Counted from the stretch's first letter, positions 1-8,560 are shown. The stretch: DNA of 64,000 nucleotides from Bordetella petrii (GCF_000067205.1 NC_010170.1:124001-188000); one strand, 5' to 3'. The notes: generated by a model not told the origin, from the letters alone. A program made the numbers and translations.

Positions 1-1
1 C

Positions 2-694
2 GGGCACTTGCTGTGCCTGGGTCAGGGCCTGTGTCTGTTCTGCCTGAATTTCCTGTGCTTCTACAGCGCCACCCAGTGGATTTCCAGCGGCCTGGTATCG
101 GTGGTGTTTTCCGCCTCCACCCTGTGGAACGCCTTGAATGCACGCCTGTGGTTTGGCACGCGCATCGCGCCGCGCGTCATGCTGGGCGGCGCATTTGGCC
201 TGGCCGGCCTGGTGCTGCTTTTCTGGCCCGAGGTGGCCGGCCAGCAGGCCAGCCACGAAACGATGCTGGGCCTGGGGCTGGCCTTGCTGGGCACGCTGTG
301 TTTTTCCACCGGCAACATGCTGTCTTCGGCGCAGCAGCGTGCCGGCATCGGTCCGCTGACGGGCAATGCTTACAGCATGCTGTACGGCTCGCTCGTCCTG
401 CTGGCGGGGTGCGTGGTCACGGGCCAGTCGTTCGATTTCGACCCTTCGCCGGTCTACGTGGGCGCCTTGCTGTACCTGGCGTTCTTCGGTTCTGTCGTGG
501 CGTTTACCTCGTACCTGACCCTGGTCGGCCGTCTTGGGCCGGCCCGCGCGGCCTACTGCACGGTGCTGTTTCCAGTGGTGGCGCTCAGCATTTCCACCGT
601 GGCGGAAGGGTATCGATGGACGCTGCCCGCGGTGGCGGGGTTGGCGCTGGTAATGCTGGGCAACGTGCTGGTGTTCGCACGGCGCGCGAGGTAA
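2..694 (+). CDS. DMT/EamA family permease, 5' truncated
   Basis: This is the C-terminal part of an inner-membrane permease of the drug/metabolite transporter (EamA) superfamily. The open frame runs to the window edge with no clear start, so the N-terminus lies upstream. What is visible is a series of hydrophobic helices with small loops, including the segment AGLVLLFWPEVAG and a C-terminal helix ending in VFARRAR. That is the usual architecture of the second half of a ten-helix DMT protein. The substrate cannot be told from sequence. The gene converges on the fimbrial operon, whose last gene ends 65 bp downstream on the other strand. Family assignment is fairly sure; function is open. Confidence 0.8.
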   Translation, partial: GHLLCLGQGLCLFCLNFLCFYSATQWISSGLVSVVFSASTLWNALNARLWFGTRIAPRVMLGGAFGLAGLVLLFWPEVAGQQASHETMLGLGLALLGTLCFSTGNMLSSAQQRAGIGPLTGNAYSMLYGSLVLLAGCVVTGQSFDFDPSPVYVGALLYLAFFGSVVAFTSYLTLVGRLGPARAAYCTVLFPVVALSISTVAEGYRWTLPAVAGLALVMLGNVLVFARRAR

Positions 695-759
695 GCCCGG
701 CGCAACCCGGGAAGGCGCCGCCGGCTACGGAGTGCGGAACCCCGCAGCCGGCCTGGCCG

Positions 760-1818
760 CTACCTGAACGACACGTCGATGGTGGCCGTGGCGTGAAAAG
801 GCCCGATGCGCGGCGTGTCGCTCAGCCACTTGAGCGACGCAATGAAATCGTGCTGCACCGTCGTGCTGTTGACCACTCCCAATGGCACCGCCGTGTTCAT
901 GGCGATGGGGATCGTGGGGGTGTCGGCGTCAGACAGCACGATGCCGAAGCCGCTGTCGTTGCGGGGCAGTATCGTCGTGCCTTCCTGCAGGGGTTGCGAG
1001 GTGCTGAAGCTGCCCACCAGCGCGCGGCCGCTGCACTGGTTGCCCGAGTTCGGACCGCTCATGTTCACCTCCACGACGAACGGTATCGAACGCTGGATGG
1101 CGCCGGCGCGCGCCTGGCTCGACGGGATACGGCCGAAATCGATGGCGTTGCCGGCGTTGGCCCGCACCCGGATGTCGGGGTTGCACGAGATGAAGTGAAT
1201 GCGGCCCAGGCCCGAGATCGCGGCGCGGTAGTTCGAGTTGGGGCGGTCGTTCAGCCCCCCTACGCCGTCGATCTGGAACAAGTCGTAGGTGCCCAGGCTG
1301 TTGACCTGGCCGCTGGCCGGGGGCGGCGCGCCCGTGGCGACGATGTACACGGAAAACGTCACGGTTACTTGTTGCGAGGTCGCGCAGCGCGGCGCCGACG
1401 AGTTGTTCCAGTACATCGTGCAGTTGGCGCGGGTGGCGGGCGGGCTGGTGCCCGGGCCGGCCAGTTCGTGCTGGCCCTTGATGAGCTGGTAGTTCACCGA
1501 CTTCAAGGTGATGCCTACCGCGATCGCGGGGTCGATCTGACTCATCGTGTCGGCCGGGTCCCAGTAGAAATAGCTGCTTTCTCCGCCCGGGTAGTTGTGG
1601 TCGTCCACGCAGCGGAAGCTGACCGTGAAGTTCTCCGACCGCCACAGCAGCTTGCCGGGTGTGATGTCGCCCGTCGACACATAAATGTCCTCGGTCAGTG
1701 AGATGACTCGCCGCACCGATTCGGTTTGCGCGTCCTTGCACGACAGCGCCAGCGCGGCCTGCGGCAGCGACAGCAGGGCCCCCAGCACGACGAGCAGCTT
1801 GATCCAATGCTGATACAT
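760..1818 (-). CDS. Fimbrial tip adhesin-like protein (FimD/FimH type)
   Basis: A 352-residue secreted protein and the last gene of the chaperone-usher operon. From the ATG at 1818 it has a hydrophobic signal peptide (MYQHWIKLLVVLGALL...) with likely cleavage near ALA-LSC. A long N-terminal region with paired cysteines is followed by a C-terminal pilin-like domain ending in ATIDVSFR, the beta-strand end recognised by periplasmic chaperones. It is about twice the length of a structural subunit, as expected for a two-domain tip adhesin, and its place after the usher matches fimD of Bordetella. The start follows the usher stop codon by 2 nt; an upstream in-frame start would lie inside the usher. 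Ligand unknown. Confidence 0.75.
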   Translation of the reverse strand: MYQHWIKLLVVLGALLSLPQAALALSCKDAQTESVRRVISLTEDIYVSTGDITPGKLLWRSENFTVSFRCVDDHNYPGGESSYFYWDPADTMSQIDPAIAVGITLKSVNYQLIKGQHELAGPGTSPPATRANCTMYWNNSSAPRCATSQQVTVTFSVYIVATGAPPPASGQVNSLGTYDLFQIDGVGGLNDRPNSNYRAAISGLGRIHFISCNPDIRVRANAGNAIDFGRIPSSQARAGAIQRSIPFVVEVNMSGPNSGNQCSGRALVGSFSTSQPLQEGTTILPRNDSGFGIVLSDADTPTIPIAMNTAVPLGVVNSTTVQHDFIASLKWLSDTPRIGPFHATATIDVSFR

Positions 1819-1820
1819 GA

Positions 1821-4451
1821 CTAGCTTCCTTGTGGCCGCCCGTCGGGGCGGCATTGCAGATCGACGCGCCGGTAACCCGCGGCGGGCGCATCATCCTGGG
1901 TGGCGGGCAGTTGGCCCAGGTCCAGCAGGCAGCGGTCGCCGGGCGCGTCGCCCCATTGCACCGACAGCACTTCCCGCGGCTGCACGCCGCTGACGAAGAT
2001 CTGGCCCTGCGGACCCGCCACGCCGCGATTGAGCCCTTCGGCGTTGAACACGTTGGCGCCCAGGGGAATCTGCTTGCCGTCAGGCCGGCTGCTGCTGATC
2101 AGCAAGCTGTCGCCGCGGCGGGTGTCGAAATCCACCTGCACGATGGCTCCGCGAGTGGGCACCACGTTGGCGCTGACCTTGCTGGCATCGATATCGCCGC
2201 CCAGGTCGTCGGTGCGCAACGCCACGCGATTGAAGCGGTAGGGGCTCATGCCCGAGACCACCGCGTAGCCGTTGTCGTCGACGCGCACGCCGGACTGGTT
2301 CTCGACGCCGATACCGGCGCCGTCGGGCGCATGCACCAGCACGGCGGTGCGTTGCAGCGGCTGGCTCAGCGTCACGCCGCCGCCGTGCGCCAGCACGCCA
2401 CCGCGCAGGCCCCAGTTGAACTGGCTGTACTGTTCCGAGGACGTGACGCCGGCGCTCACGGCGGCTTTGCTGCCCTGGTAGTCCACATTGGCGGCTCCGG
2501 ACGTGCCGGCTCCATCTGAATGGCCCACGTTCACGCCGTAGGCCAGACGGTTGTCGTCCAGCGCCACGCCGCTGACGCCGGTGCGGTAGCTGCTGCCCGA
2601 TTCGCGCGAATGCGTGTACGACGAGTTGGAGCTGATGCGCGAGCTTTCCGGGCGGCCCAGCGGAATCGATATGTTCAGGCCCACCATGCGGTCGCTGTAG
2701 CCGTACTGGCTGCGCGTATCGCGCACGAACAGGCCATAGCTCACCGACTTCACGCGGCCGTTCAGGCCAATCTGGATGTTGCGTTCCTTGTCTTTCGAGC
2801 CCCAGTACGTCTGGTTGTTGTAGCTGGCGTACAGCGACATGTTGCCCGGCAATTGCTGGTTGACGGCCACTTCCAGGCGGTTGCGCTTGTTGTAGTAGGT
2901 GTTGCTGATGGCGTGCCGTTCGCGCGACGACGCCCAGCCCGGCGTGCCGTCGAAGGTTTCGCGCGGGTCCCAGTAGGTGGCGTCGTAATAGCCATTGCGC
3001 CAGCGGTCGCGCTCGGCGGCGGCATCGCTGAAGTCGTAGTATCCCGAAGTCGAATAGCGGTGGCCCACCAGTCGGAACTCCGTGCCCCACTCGTTGAGCG
3101 ACTTGGCATACAGAAAACGGTAGCTCTGACCGGTCTTGGTGTCGCCGCTGGCCAATTTGGTGCGCGCGGCCGTCACGTCGACCGACACAGAACCGAATTC
3201 GCCCAGGCTCTGCGCCACCCCCACCGAGGCCGCCGCGTAGTGCTCGGCCAGCAGCAGGCCGCCGTACGGCGTGGTGTTGCTTTCCAGGCCGCGCGCAACG
3301 GTGCCCTGCAGAAAGACTGGGCGGTAGCTTAAGTTGCCGTTGCGTAGCTCGCCGGCATTCAGTTCGTAGCGCCACAGGCCGGGACGCAGCATGGTTTCCA
3401 CGGCCGAGAACGCCTGTCGGTAGCGCTGCACCGTGCCGTCGGCCTCGATCACCGAGACTTCCAGGTCGCCGCTCAAGCGGTTGGGCACGATGTCGTTGAT
3501 GAGAAACGGGCCGGGCGCCACATTGACCGCGTAGATCAGGTTGCCGTCCTGGCGGATTTCGACCCGCGCGTTGCTGGCCGCCACCCCGCGCACCACCGGC
3601 GCGTAGCTGCGCTGGCTGTAGGGCAGCATTTCGTCGTCGCTGGCCAGCTGCGCGCCGCGGAACTGCACGCTGTCGAAGACGTTGTTGCTGGTGTAGCCGT
3701 CGCCAAGCAGCACGCGGCTGCGAATGGACTGCAGATCGCGTTCCAGCCAGGTGTTCTGGTTTTGCCAGTGCGTGCCGTCGCCACGGCTTTCATGGCTGAC
3801 GGTCGCGTTGTGGCGCAGGCGCCAGGCTCCCAGGTTGAGGCCGCTGTTGAACGACGCAAAGAAGTAATCTGAATTGCCGTACTGCTTCTGGTGGTTGTGC
3901 GTGCCGCTCAGGTTGTAGTTCAGGAATGCTGCGGTAATGCCCTGGTCGCGCAGCGACGGCGCGATATAGCCGCGCGGCACCGCCACCAGGTAGCGCTGCG
4001 GCACGCTCAGGTCCAGGCGCTGCTGGTTGCCGTTATAGCTGGCATGCGCATCGGGGATCGCGGCCGCCAGATCCACGCAGGCGGCCGGCGCGCCGTCGTC
4101 CTGCGCGTCGGGCAGCAACACGCCCCAGGCGGTCAGCTGCGAGCGGCTCAGGCAAGGCTCGACCCGCCCCGTCGCCGCCTTGGTGAACACGATATCTTCA
4201 CGCGCGGTCTCGATGCCGTTCAGGTATACGCTGAACGGGTAGGTGCCGGGCAGAATGGCTCCGGGGCTGGCCAGGGCCGAGACGTCCGCCTCGCGTGCGC
4301 TGCCGCGCAGGAAGTCCAGGTTGAACTCCGGCTGGGCAACGGCGGGCAGGCTGCCGCACAGGGCGTACAGGGCGGCGGCCAGCGGCGCCAGCCGCGGCAA
4401 AGCAGCCCCTCGCCGCGTCGCTGCGCGGAATCGGTTCAGCAAGGTGTTCAT
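1821..4451 (-). CDS. Outer-membrane fimbrial usher (FimC/PapC family)
   Basis: An 876-residue usher that accepts chaperone-subunit complexes and threads the fimbria through the outer membrane. After a signal peptide ending near VAQPEFN comes the N-terminal chaperone-binding domain (FNLDFLRG, then LPGTYPFSVYLNG), a long beta-barrel region, and C-terminal domains ending in a cysteine pair (CLLDLGQLP ... DLQCRPDG). Typical usher phrases such as LPYSQRSYAPVVRGVA and VEIRQDGNLIY are present. The length is normal. It lies between the chaperone (23 bp upstream) and the tip adhesin (2 nt downstream), so it is translated from one polycistronic message. No break was seen. Confidence 0.95.
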   Translation of the reverse strand: MNTLLNRFRAATRRGAALPRLAPLAAALYALCGSLPAVAQPEFNLDFLRGSAREADVSALASPGAILPGTYPFSVYLNGIETAREDIVFTKAATGRVEPCLSRSQLTAWGVLLPDAQDDGAPAACVDLAAAIPDAHASYNGNQQRLDLSVPQRYLVAVPRGYIAPSLRDQGITAAFLNYNLSGTHNHQKQYGNSDYFFASFNSGLNLGAWRLRHNATVSHESRGDGTHWQNQNTWLERDLQSIRSRVLLGDGYTSNNVFDSVQFRGAQLASDDEMLPYSQRSYAPVVRGVAASNARVEIRQDGNLIYAVNVAPGPFLINDIVPNRLSGDLEVSVIEADGTVQRYRQAFSAVETMLRPGLWRYELNAGELRNGNLSYRPVFLQGTVARGLESNTTPYGGLLLAEHYAAASVGVAQSLGEFGSVSVDVTAARTKLASGDTKTGQSYRFLYAKSLNEWGTEFRLVGHRYSTSGYYDFSDAAAERDRWRNGYYDATYWDPRETFDGTPGWASSRERHAISNTYYNKRNRLEVAVNQQLPGNMSLYASYNNQTYWGSKDKERNIQIGLNGRVKSVSYGLFVRDTRSQYGYSDRMVGLNISIPLGRPESSRISSNSSYTHSRESGSSYRTGVSGVALDDNRLAYGVNVGHSDGAGTSGAANVDYQGSKAAVSAGVTSSEQYSQFNWGLRGGVLAHGGGVTLSQPLQRTAVLVHAPDGAGIGVENQSGVRVDDNGYAVVSGMSPYRFNRVALRTDDLGGDIDASKVSANVVPTRGAIVQVDFDTRRGDSLLISSSRPDGKQIPLGANVFNAEGLNRGVAGPQGQIFVSGVQPREVLSVQWGDAPGDRCLLDLGQLPATQDDAPAAGYRRVDLQCRPDGRPQGS

Positions 4452-4474
4452 GGTATTCGCCCCTTCGGGGCCCG

Positions 4475-5218
4475 TCAGTGCTGCAACGGCGCGCTCGCGA
4501 CTTCCGAGATGCCGCCGTAGTCATTGATGTAGCCAAAGCGCAGTGACGCGGCGCCGCTGGCCAGGTTCAGTTGCCGAAGCGGCACGTTCAGGGTCTGCCC
4601 CGGCGCGATCATGTCGGCGTCGATATTCTTCGCGCCGCCGCCGGCATCGCGGCCCTGGATATGGGAAAACGTGATGTGCAGCGGACTGGGGTTGGTCACC
4701 TGCAGCGTCTGGCCGCTGATGCGCCACTGCAGTGCACGGGCCGCCTCGTCCAGGGTGGTCTTGAGCTGCGCCGGCCGGTAGAACAGCTTGATGCGCGTGC
4801 GGATCGCCACCTGCAGGGCATTGGAAGCTTCGGCGCTGGGCGGAATTTCCTGGATGTTGATCCAGAACAGCGATTCACGGTCGGCCGGCAGCCCCTGGCC
4901 GGCGTAGATGGTGCGCACCAGGGCCTCTTCACCCGGGGACAATCGCATCAACGGCGGCGTAATCGCCATGGGCAGGTTGTCCGGCATGGCCGTCGGATCG
5001 CCCTTGTCCAGCCACGTCTGCACCATATAAGGCAAGGTGCTGTTGTTCGAGATGGCCACGGAAGCCGAAGCCGACTTGCCGTTGTAGATCACCCGGGTGG
5101 CCTGCACGTGAATGGCCGCCTGCGCGCCGCCATGGGCCGCCAGGCCAAGCGCGATGCCAGCAGCCAGCCGCTTGAACCACGCAGCGCCGCGGCGAAGGGG
5201 ATGCGAGTAGATATTCAT
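4475..5218 (-). CDS. Periplasmic pilus chaperone (FimB/PapD family)
   Basis: A 247-residue immunoglobulin-like chaperone that caps fimbrial subunits in the periplasm. Starting at the ATG at 5218 there is a signal peptide (RRGAAWFKRLAAGIALGLAA), then the PapD N-domain with the T-R-V-I-Y start, the alternating hydrophobic G1 strand, and the conserved FWINIQEIPP and IKLFYRP motifs. The arginine and lysine of TRVIY and RIKLFYRP match the residues that anchor subunit C-termini in PapD. Upstream, a 108-bp spacer holding two strong hairpins separates it from the fimbrial subunit. A longer frame extends into that spacer but lacks a signal peptide at its start, so the internal ATG was preferred. Confidence 0.93.
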   Translation of the reverse strand: MNIYSHPLRRGAAWFKRLAAGIALGLAAHGGAQAAIHVQATRVIYNGKSASASVAISNNSTLPYMVQTWLDKGDPTAMPDNLPMAITPPLMRLSPGEEALVRTIYAGQGLPADRESLFWINIQEIPPSAEASNALQVAIRTRIKLFYRPAQLKTTLDEAARALQWRISGQTLQVTNPSPLHITFSHIQGRDAGGGAKNIDADMIAPGQTLNVPLRQLNLASGAASLRFGYINDYGGISEVASAPLQH

Positions 5219-5238
5219 GACAAAGCTTTTTCTTGTAA

Positions 5239-5310
5239 GGCCCGCCGTGCGGCGGCGCGGGGTCGCCGCGCGGCGGGCCGGGCATGCCGGCCAGATGCTG
5301 CGCTGGCCGG
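5239..5310 (-). promoter_or_regulatory. Two tandem hairpins between fimbrial subunit and chaperone genes
   Basis: The spacer between the subunit stop (5327) and the chaperone start (5218) contains two strong inverted repeats. The first met by RNA polymerase has 8-bp arms at 5303-5310 and 5287-5294. The second has 9-bp GC-only arms at 5271-5279 and 5239-5247, extended by an inner 6-bp stem. No U-run follows either one. Stem-loops at this place in fimbrial operons are known to slow decay of the subunit message or attenuate read-through, so the subunit is made in excess. That role is inferred here. Confidence 0.6.
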
Positions 5311-5326
5311 TGTTGCTGCCCATGGA

Positions 5327-5857
5327 TCAGCGATACTCGATCGAGAAGGTCGAGGTGGCGTTGGCTTCGCCTGCGCCGACGGTCTGCTCGAACGACTTGT
5401 AGCGGGCCTTCAGGTTGACCGTGGCGGTGCCGTCGGCGGCGACGCTGACGATGGCCGGGTCGGTGATGTCCTGGTTCAACGGGAACACCTTGTCGTTGTT
5501 GTCCAGGATTTCGATACCCACGCCTGTGGCCACGTTGACGGCAAGCAGTTCCGGCTGGCCGGCGGGGGCCTGGCCGTCGAAGCGGATGGTGTAGTCGCCG
5601 GGAACGCAGTTTTCCAGGCCGATGGTGAAGCCCTTCGAGGCGGAAACATCGCCCACGTTCTTGAACAGCGTGGTCGGATAGGTACCGATCACGACGGTCT
5701 GGTCTTTGGTCGCGGTGGTCACGTCGCAAGTCGACTGGATGATTTCGCCTTGGAATTCAACCGTGCCGGAGGCCGCCTGCGCCGCCATCGGCAGCGCACC
5801 CGCCAGAGCCAGACCCAGGGCGGTCCGCTTCAAAATAAAAGCCATGCTCGAGTTCAT
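5327..5857 (-). CDS. Major fimbrial subunit
   Basis: A 176-residue type-1-like pilin and the first gene of the operon. The ATG at 5857 is preceded by AGGAA at a suitable distance. A signal peptide ends near AQAASGTVEF, and the mature protein begins with the donor-strand region followed by GEIIQSTCDV. The two conserved cysteines (STCDV and ENCVPGDY) would form the pilin disulfide, and the C-terminus ends with the chaperone-binding strand TSTFSIEYR, whose penultimate tyrosine is canonical. It resembles the Fim2/Fim3/FimX group of Bordetella in layout. Upstream lies a long AT-rich region. Confidence 0.92.
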   Translation of the reverse strand: MNSSMAFILKRTALGLALAGALPMAAQAASGTVEFQGEIIQSTCDVTTATKDQTVVIGTYPTTLFKNVGDVSASKGFTIGLENCVPGDYTIRFDGQAPAGQPELLAVNVATGVGIEILDNNDKVFPLNQDITDPAIVSVAADGTATVNLKARYKSFEQTVGAGEANATSTFSIEYR

Positions 5858-6246
5858 AAAGAATTTCCTGAATAAATAAACAGAAGCGGGCAATGGAGGG
5901 ATGGCGGTAGGCGTCGTAATATCGGCAAATATTCGTATAAATCGAAATGAGCCTTGCAAATTAATGCCCTACTTCAAATGAACAATGCCGAATCAAACCG
6001 CGCATGACAGGCTCGCGCACAGAATATCTGCGCTAAAACAAATAGCTACGTTTTTTCCCGTCAAGAAAAGTCAATTTTCATTCGTTATATTTCTTCTGAC
6101 GTAGAGATTATTAAAAATGATAAATATCGATTAATAATGAATATTTATTTGGAATAAGCCATCCGTATTTCAAAACAGAAAATAATTCGAGGAGTGAAAT
6201 GGTTTATCAAGAGTCTTAATGTGAGATCGCGTGAAATCACGGGCGC
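5858..6246. other. AT-rich region upstream of the fimbrial operon
   Basis: About 390 bp without a gene, visibly AT-rich against the GC-rich surroundings, with runs such as ATTATTAAAAATGATAAATA. It must hold the promoter of the fimbrial subunit gene, read on the minus strand. I looked for the poly-C tract that makes Bordetella fim promoters phase-variable and did not find one. No protein frame of note. The base composition suggests the operon was acquired with its own promoter region. Confidence 0.6.
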
Positions 6247-6287
6247 AAAAAAACCCCGGATGACTGCCTGGCGGCAGCCGTCCGGGG
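6247..6287 (-). terminator. Rho-independent terminator after the lyase-family gene
   Basis: Read on the minus strand, a GC-rich stem (arms at 6281-6287 and 6254-6260, with a second inner stem) is followed by seven T residues (the A-run at 6247-6253 on the plus strand). It lies 40 bp past the restored stop codon of the lyase-family gene at 6327, which supports that stop as the true gene end. Confidence 0.8.
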
Positions 6288-6326
6288 CGCGGCGAAGAAC
6301 TTAGGCTAAGTCAGGCCAAACGCCGA

Positions 6327-7201
6327 TCAGCGCTCGGCGTAGCGTTTCTCTAGTTCGTCGTACAGGGGTTTGTCGACCAGCCGTTGGCGCTCGTTGAAGG
6401 GGGCCAGCAGCGCGGGGTCTTCATCTAGCTTGCCGTCGCGCTTGAGGGTGGACAGGGCTTTCTGCATGCCCAGCACCGCGCTTGCAGCGCCGCGTTGGCA
6501 TACAGCACCAGGCTGTAGCCCATGTCGCCCAGTTCCCGGGCGGTAAGCGTGGGTGTTTTGCCCCCGACCACGATATTGATCAGCAAGGGGTGTTTCAGCA
6601 ACTGGGGAATCTGGCGGATTTCGTCCAGCGAGGTCATGGCTTCGACGAACAGGACGTCGGCCCCAGCTTCGGCGAATTGCCGGGCGCGCTCGATGGTTGC
6701 GTCGAAACCTTCCACCGCGCGGGCATCCGTGCGCGCGATGATCTGGAAGTCAGGGTCGGTGCGCGCGTCGGTGGCCGCGCGGATCTTGTCGAGCATTTCC
6801 GACAGCGGCGCCACGGCCTTGCCGGCGAAGTGGCCGCAGCGCTTCGGGAACACCTGGTCTTCGATCTGGACAGCGTCAGCGCCCGCGCGCTCCAGGGCGC
6901 GCACGGTGTGCCAGGCGTTGACCGCGTTGCCGAACCCCGTGTCGATGTCGACGATCAGCGGCAGCTCGGGCACCGCCTCGCGAATGCGCAGGGTGGCGTC
7001 GGCCACGTCGCGCAGCCCGATGATGCCCAGGTCTGGCACGCCGTAATGCATATTGGTGAGCCCGGCTCCGGTCAGGTATACGGCCTCGAACCCCTGGTCG
7101 GCGACCACCTTGGCGCTCATGGCATTGAATGCCCCGGCCACGATCAGGCCGTCGCGCCGGGCCACTTTTTCACGCAATACTTGCTTTGTCGATTTGCCCA
7201 T
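6327..7201 (-). pseudogene. Isocitrate lyase/PEP mutase family gene with a frameshift
   Basis: The reading frame from the ATG at 7201 (AAGGAGG upstream) encodes an isocitrate lyase/phosphoenolpyruvate mutase family enzyme. It shows the metal-binding stretch DIDTGFGNA, the catalytic-cysteine motif FPKRCGHF, and the strand IIARTDARA. In this frame the protein leaves the family at YANAALQA and stops at 6425. Shifting by one base near 6476-6481 restores a convincing C-terminus (AVLGMQKALSTLK ... LYDELEKRYAER) that stops at 6327. One base is therefore missing. The KRCGH motif favours a lyase such as a 2-methylisocitrate-lyase-like or oxaloacetate-decarboxylase-like enzyme, not a mutase. It is either a real pseudogene or a sequencing error. 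Confidence 0.85.
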
Positions 7202-7235
7202 CGGGGCCTCCTTCATAGAATGCGTTGATGCCGCG

Positions 7236-7457
7236 TCATTCGAGTCGGATCTTGGCGGCGGTAATCAGCTTGTGCCAGCGGGCGGCCTCGCTCATCAGCA
7301 ATTCGCCAGCCTGTGCGGGGCCCTCGTTGATCGTCGTGACGCCGACATTCTGCAGTTTTTCGCGCAAATCGGGTTGGCGCAAGGCACCGGGCTCGATCCC
7401 GGCGATGAAGGCTGCCAACTCCTGGGTCACGCTGCGATGCTCGCGCGCCGGCTTCTT
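7236..7457 (-). pseudogene. C-terminal remnant of a Bug/TctC-type receptor
   Basis: A short open frame on the minus strand ending at 7236 encodes a segment (LRQPDLREKLQNVG ... EAARWHKLITAAKIRLE) with the features of the last 60-70 residues of Bug/TctC periplasmic solute-binding proteins. These are the 'P-D-V-R-E-K-L' helix and the terminal 'E-x-x-R-W-x-x-x-I-x-x-A-x-I-R' helix. An in-frame TAG at 7458-7460 closes it upstream, and no signal peptide or N-terminal domain is found before it. Bug genes are common next to lyase-family genes in this order, so this looks like the stump of a deleted neighbour. The segment is short, so moderate confidence. Confidence 0.55.
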
Positions 7458-7658
7458 CTAAGTTTCCAGATCGTCCACCCTTGCTGGTCCTTCGCTAAGG
7501 CCTACGGGGCTGCCTGCCGGCTGCCGGTCCCGACGCATCGATGATAGGAGTGATGCATCCAGGCATCTATCGGCCGCGGATCAGATCACTTAGGAACGAA
7601 ATTCAGCAGTGCCCCGACCCGGCCGCGCTACACTGCCGTCCGTTCATCCGAGAGCACC

Positions 7659-8411
7659 ATGTCCTTCGTTCCGCCCGATATCACGACCGTTTTTGCCGCC
7701 GTTCTGGTGATCACCAGCTTTCTGACCTCGGCGCTGACGGCCGCCATGGGCCTGGGTGGAGGCGTGGCCATGCTGGCGGTGCTGAGCCTGGGCCTGCCGG
7801 TGACCAGCGTGCTGCCGGTGCATGGCGTGGTGCAAATGGGCTCGAACAGCGGGCGCGTCATCATCCAGCGCCGCCACCTGGTGACGCCGGTGCTGCTGTG
7901 GTTCGCGCTGGGCAGCCTCGCGGGCATCGCGCTGGGCGCCTCGGTGGTGATCAGCATTCCCGACGCCCTGGCCAAGGGAACGCTGGCGCTGTTCATTTTG
8001 TGGTCGGTGTATCGCAAGAAGCCCAGCGCCACGGCACAACGCCATGGCAAGACCTATTTCGTGCTGGGCGGGGCCATCTCCAGCTTCTGCACCATGCTGG
8101 TGGGCGCCACCGGCCCGCTTGTTGCCGCGCTGCTGGCCCGCACGGGCCTGATCAAGCAGCCGCTGGTGGCCACGCACGCGGCGTGCATGGTGATCCAGCA
8201 CGGCATGAAGATCCTGGTTTTCGGCACGCTGGGCTTCGCCTATGCGCAGTGGGCCCCACTGATCGCGGCCATGATCGCCAGCGGCCTGGCAGGCACCTGG
8301 GTAGGCACGCGCACCCTGGACAACCTGCCCGAGGCTACCTTCCGGCTAGGCTTTAAGATCGTGATGACCGCCGTCAGCCTGCATATGCTTTGGCAGGCTT
8401 TTGCGCGTTGA
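7659..8411 (+). CDS. TauE/SafE family sulfite/anion exporter-like permease
   Basis: A 250-residue inner-membrane protein of the TauE/SafE (DUF81) family, predicted to move sulfite, sulfoacetate or similar small anions out of the cell. The sequence shows about eight hydrophobic segments in two halves, each opening with the family-typical glycine-rich turn (TAAMGLGGGVAML and SSFCTMLVGATGPLVAALL). The ATG at 7659 gives an N-terminus that runs straight into helix 1. The stop codon is immediately followed by a convergent tRNA gene. No sulfonate-degrading genes lie nearby, so the substrate is unresolved. Confidence 0.85.
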   Translation: MSFVPPDITTVFAAVLVITSFLTSALTAAMGLGGGVAMLAVLSLGLPVTSVLPVHGVVQMGSNSGRVIIQRRHLVTPVLLWFALGSLAGIALGASVVISIPDALAKGTLALFILWSVYRKKPSATAQRHGKTYFVLGGAISSFCTMLVGATGPLVAALLARTGLIKQPLVATHAACMVIQHGMKILVFGTLGFAYAQWAPLIAAMIASGLAGTWVGTRTLDNLPEATFRLGFKIVMTAVSLHMLWQAFAR

Positions 8412-8487
8412 TGGTGCCGGTGAAAGGAATCGAACCCTCGACCTTCTCATTACAAGTGAGCTGCTCTACCAACTGAGCTACACCGGC
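8412..8487 (-). tRNA. tRNA-Thr (anticodon TGT)
   Basis: A complete 76-nt cloverleaf on the minus strand. The acceptor arms GCCGGTG and CACCGGC pair over seven bases, the D-arm contains AGCTCAGTTGGTAGAGC, the anticodon loop CTTGTAA carries TGT, and the T-arm contains GGTTCGATTCC. The 3' CCA is encoded (TGG at 8412-8414 on the plus strand). It sits 1 bp from the stop codon of the convergent permease gene and 73 bp beyond sspB on the same strand. Confidence 0.97.
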
Positions 8488-8531
8488 GAATGCGCCGCCA
8501 CGGCAAGGCGTGGCGGGCGGGGGACTGTATT

Positions 8532-8556
8532 GTAAATAAAAGCGGGCGCCTGCCCG
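8532..8556 (-). terminator. Probable terminator of the petABC-sspAB unit
   Basis: Just 5 bp after the sspB stop codon, the minus strand reads a 5-bp CGGGC/GCCCG stem with a 4-nt loop (8543-8556) followed by CTTTTATTTA. The stem is short but GC-only, and the T-rich tail is in the right place. Confidence 0.55.
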
Positions 8557-8560
8557 GCCC

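Noticed and set aside
13..1701. A 562-codon plus-strand frame across the permease end and adhesin gene
   Set aside because: Shadow of two real genes, Arg/Ala/Gly-rich.
5858..6246. Poly-C phase-variation tract in the fimbrial promoter
   Set aside because: No C or G homopolymer longer than a few bases is present.
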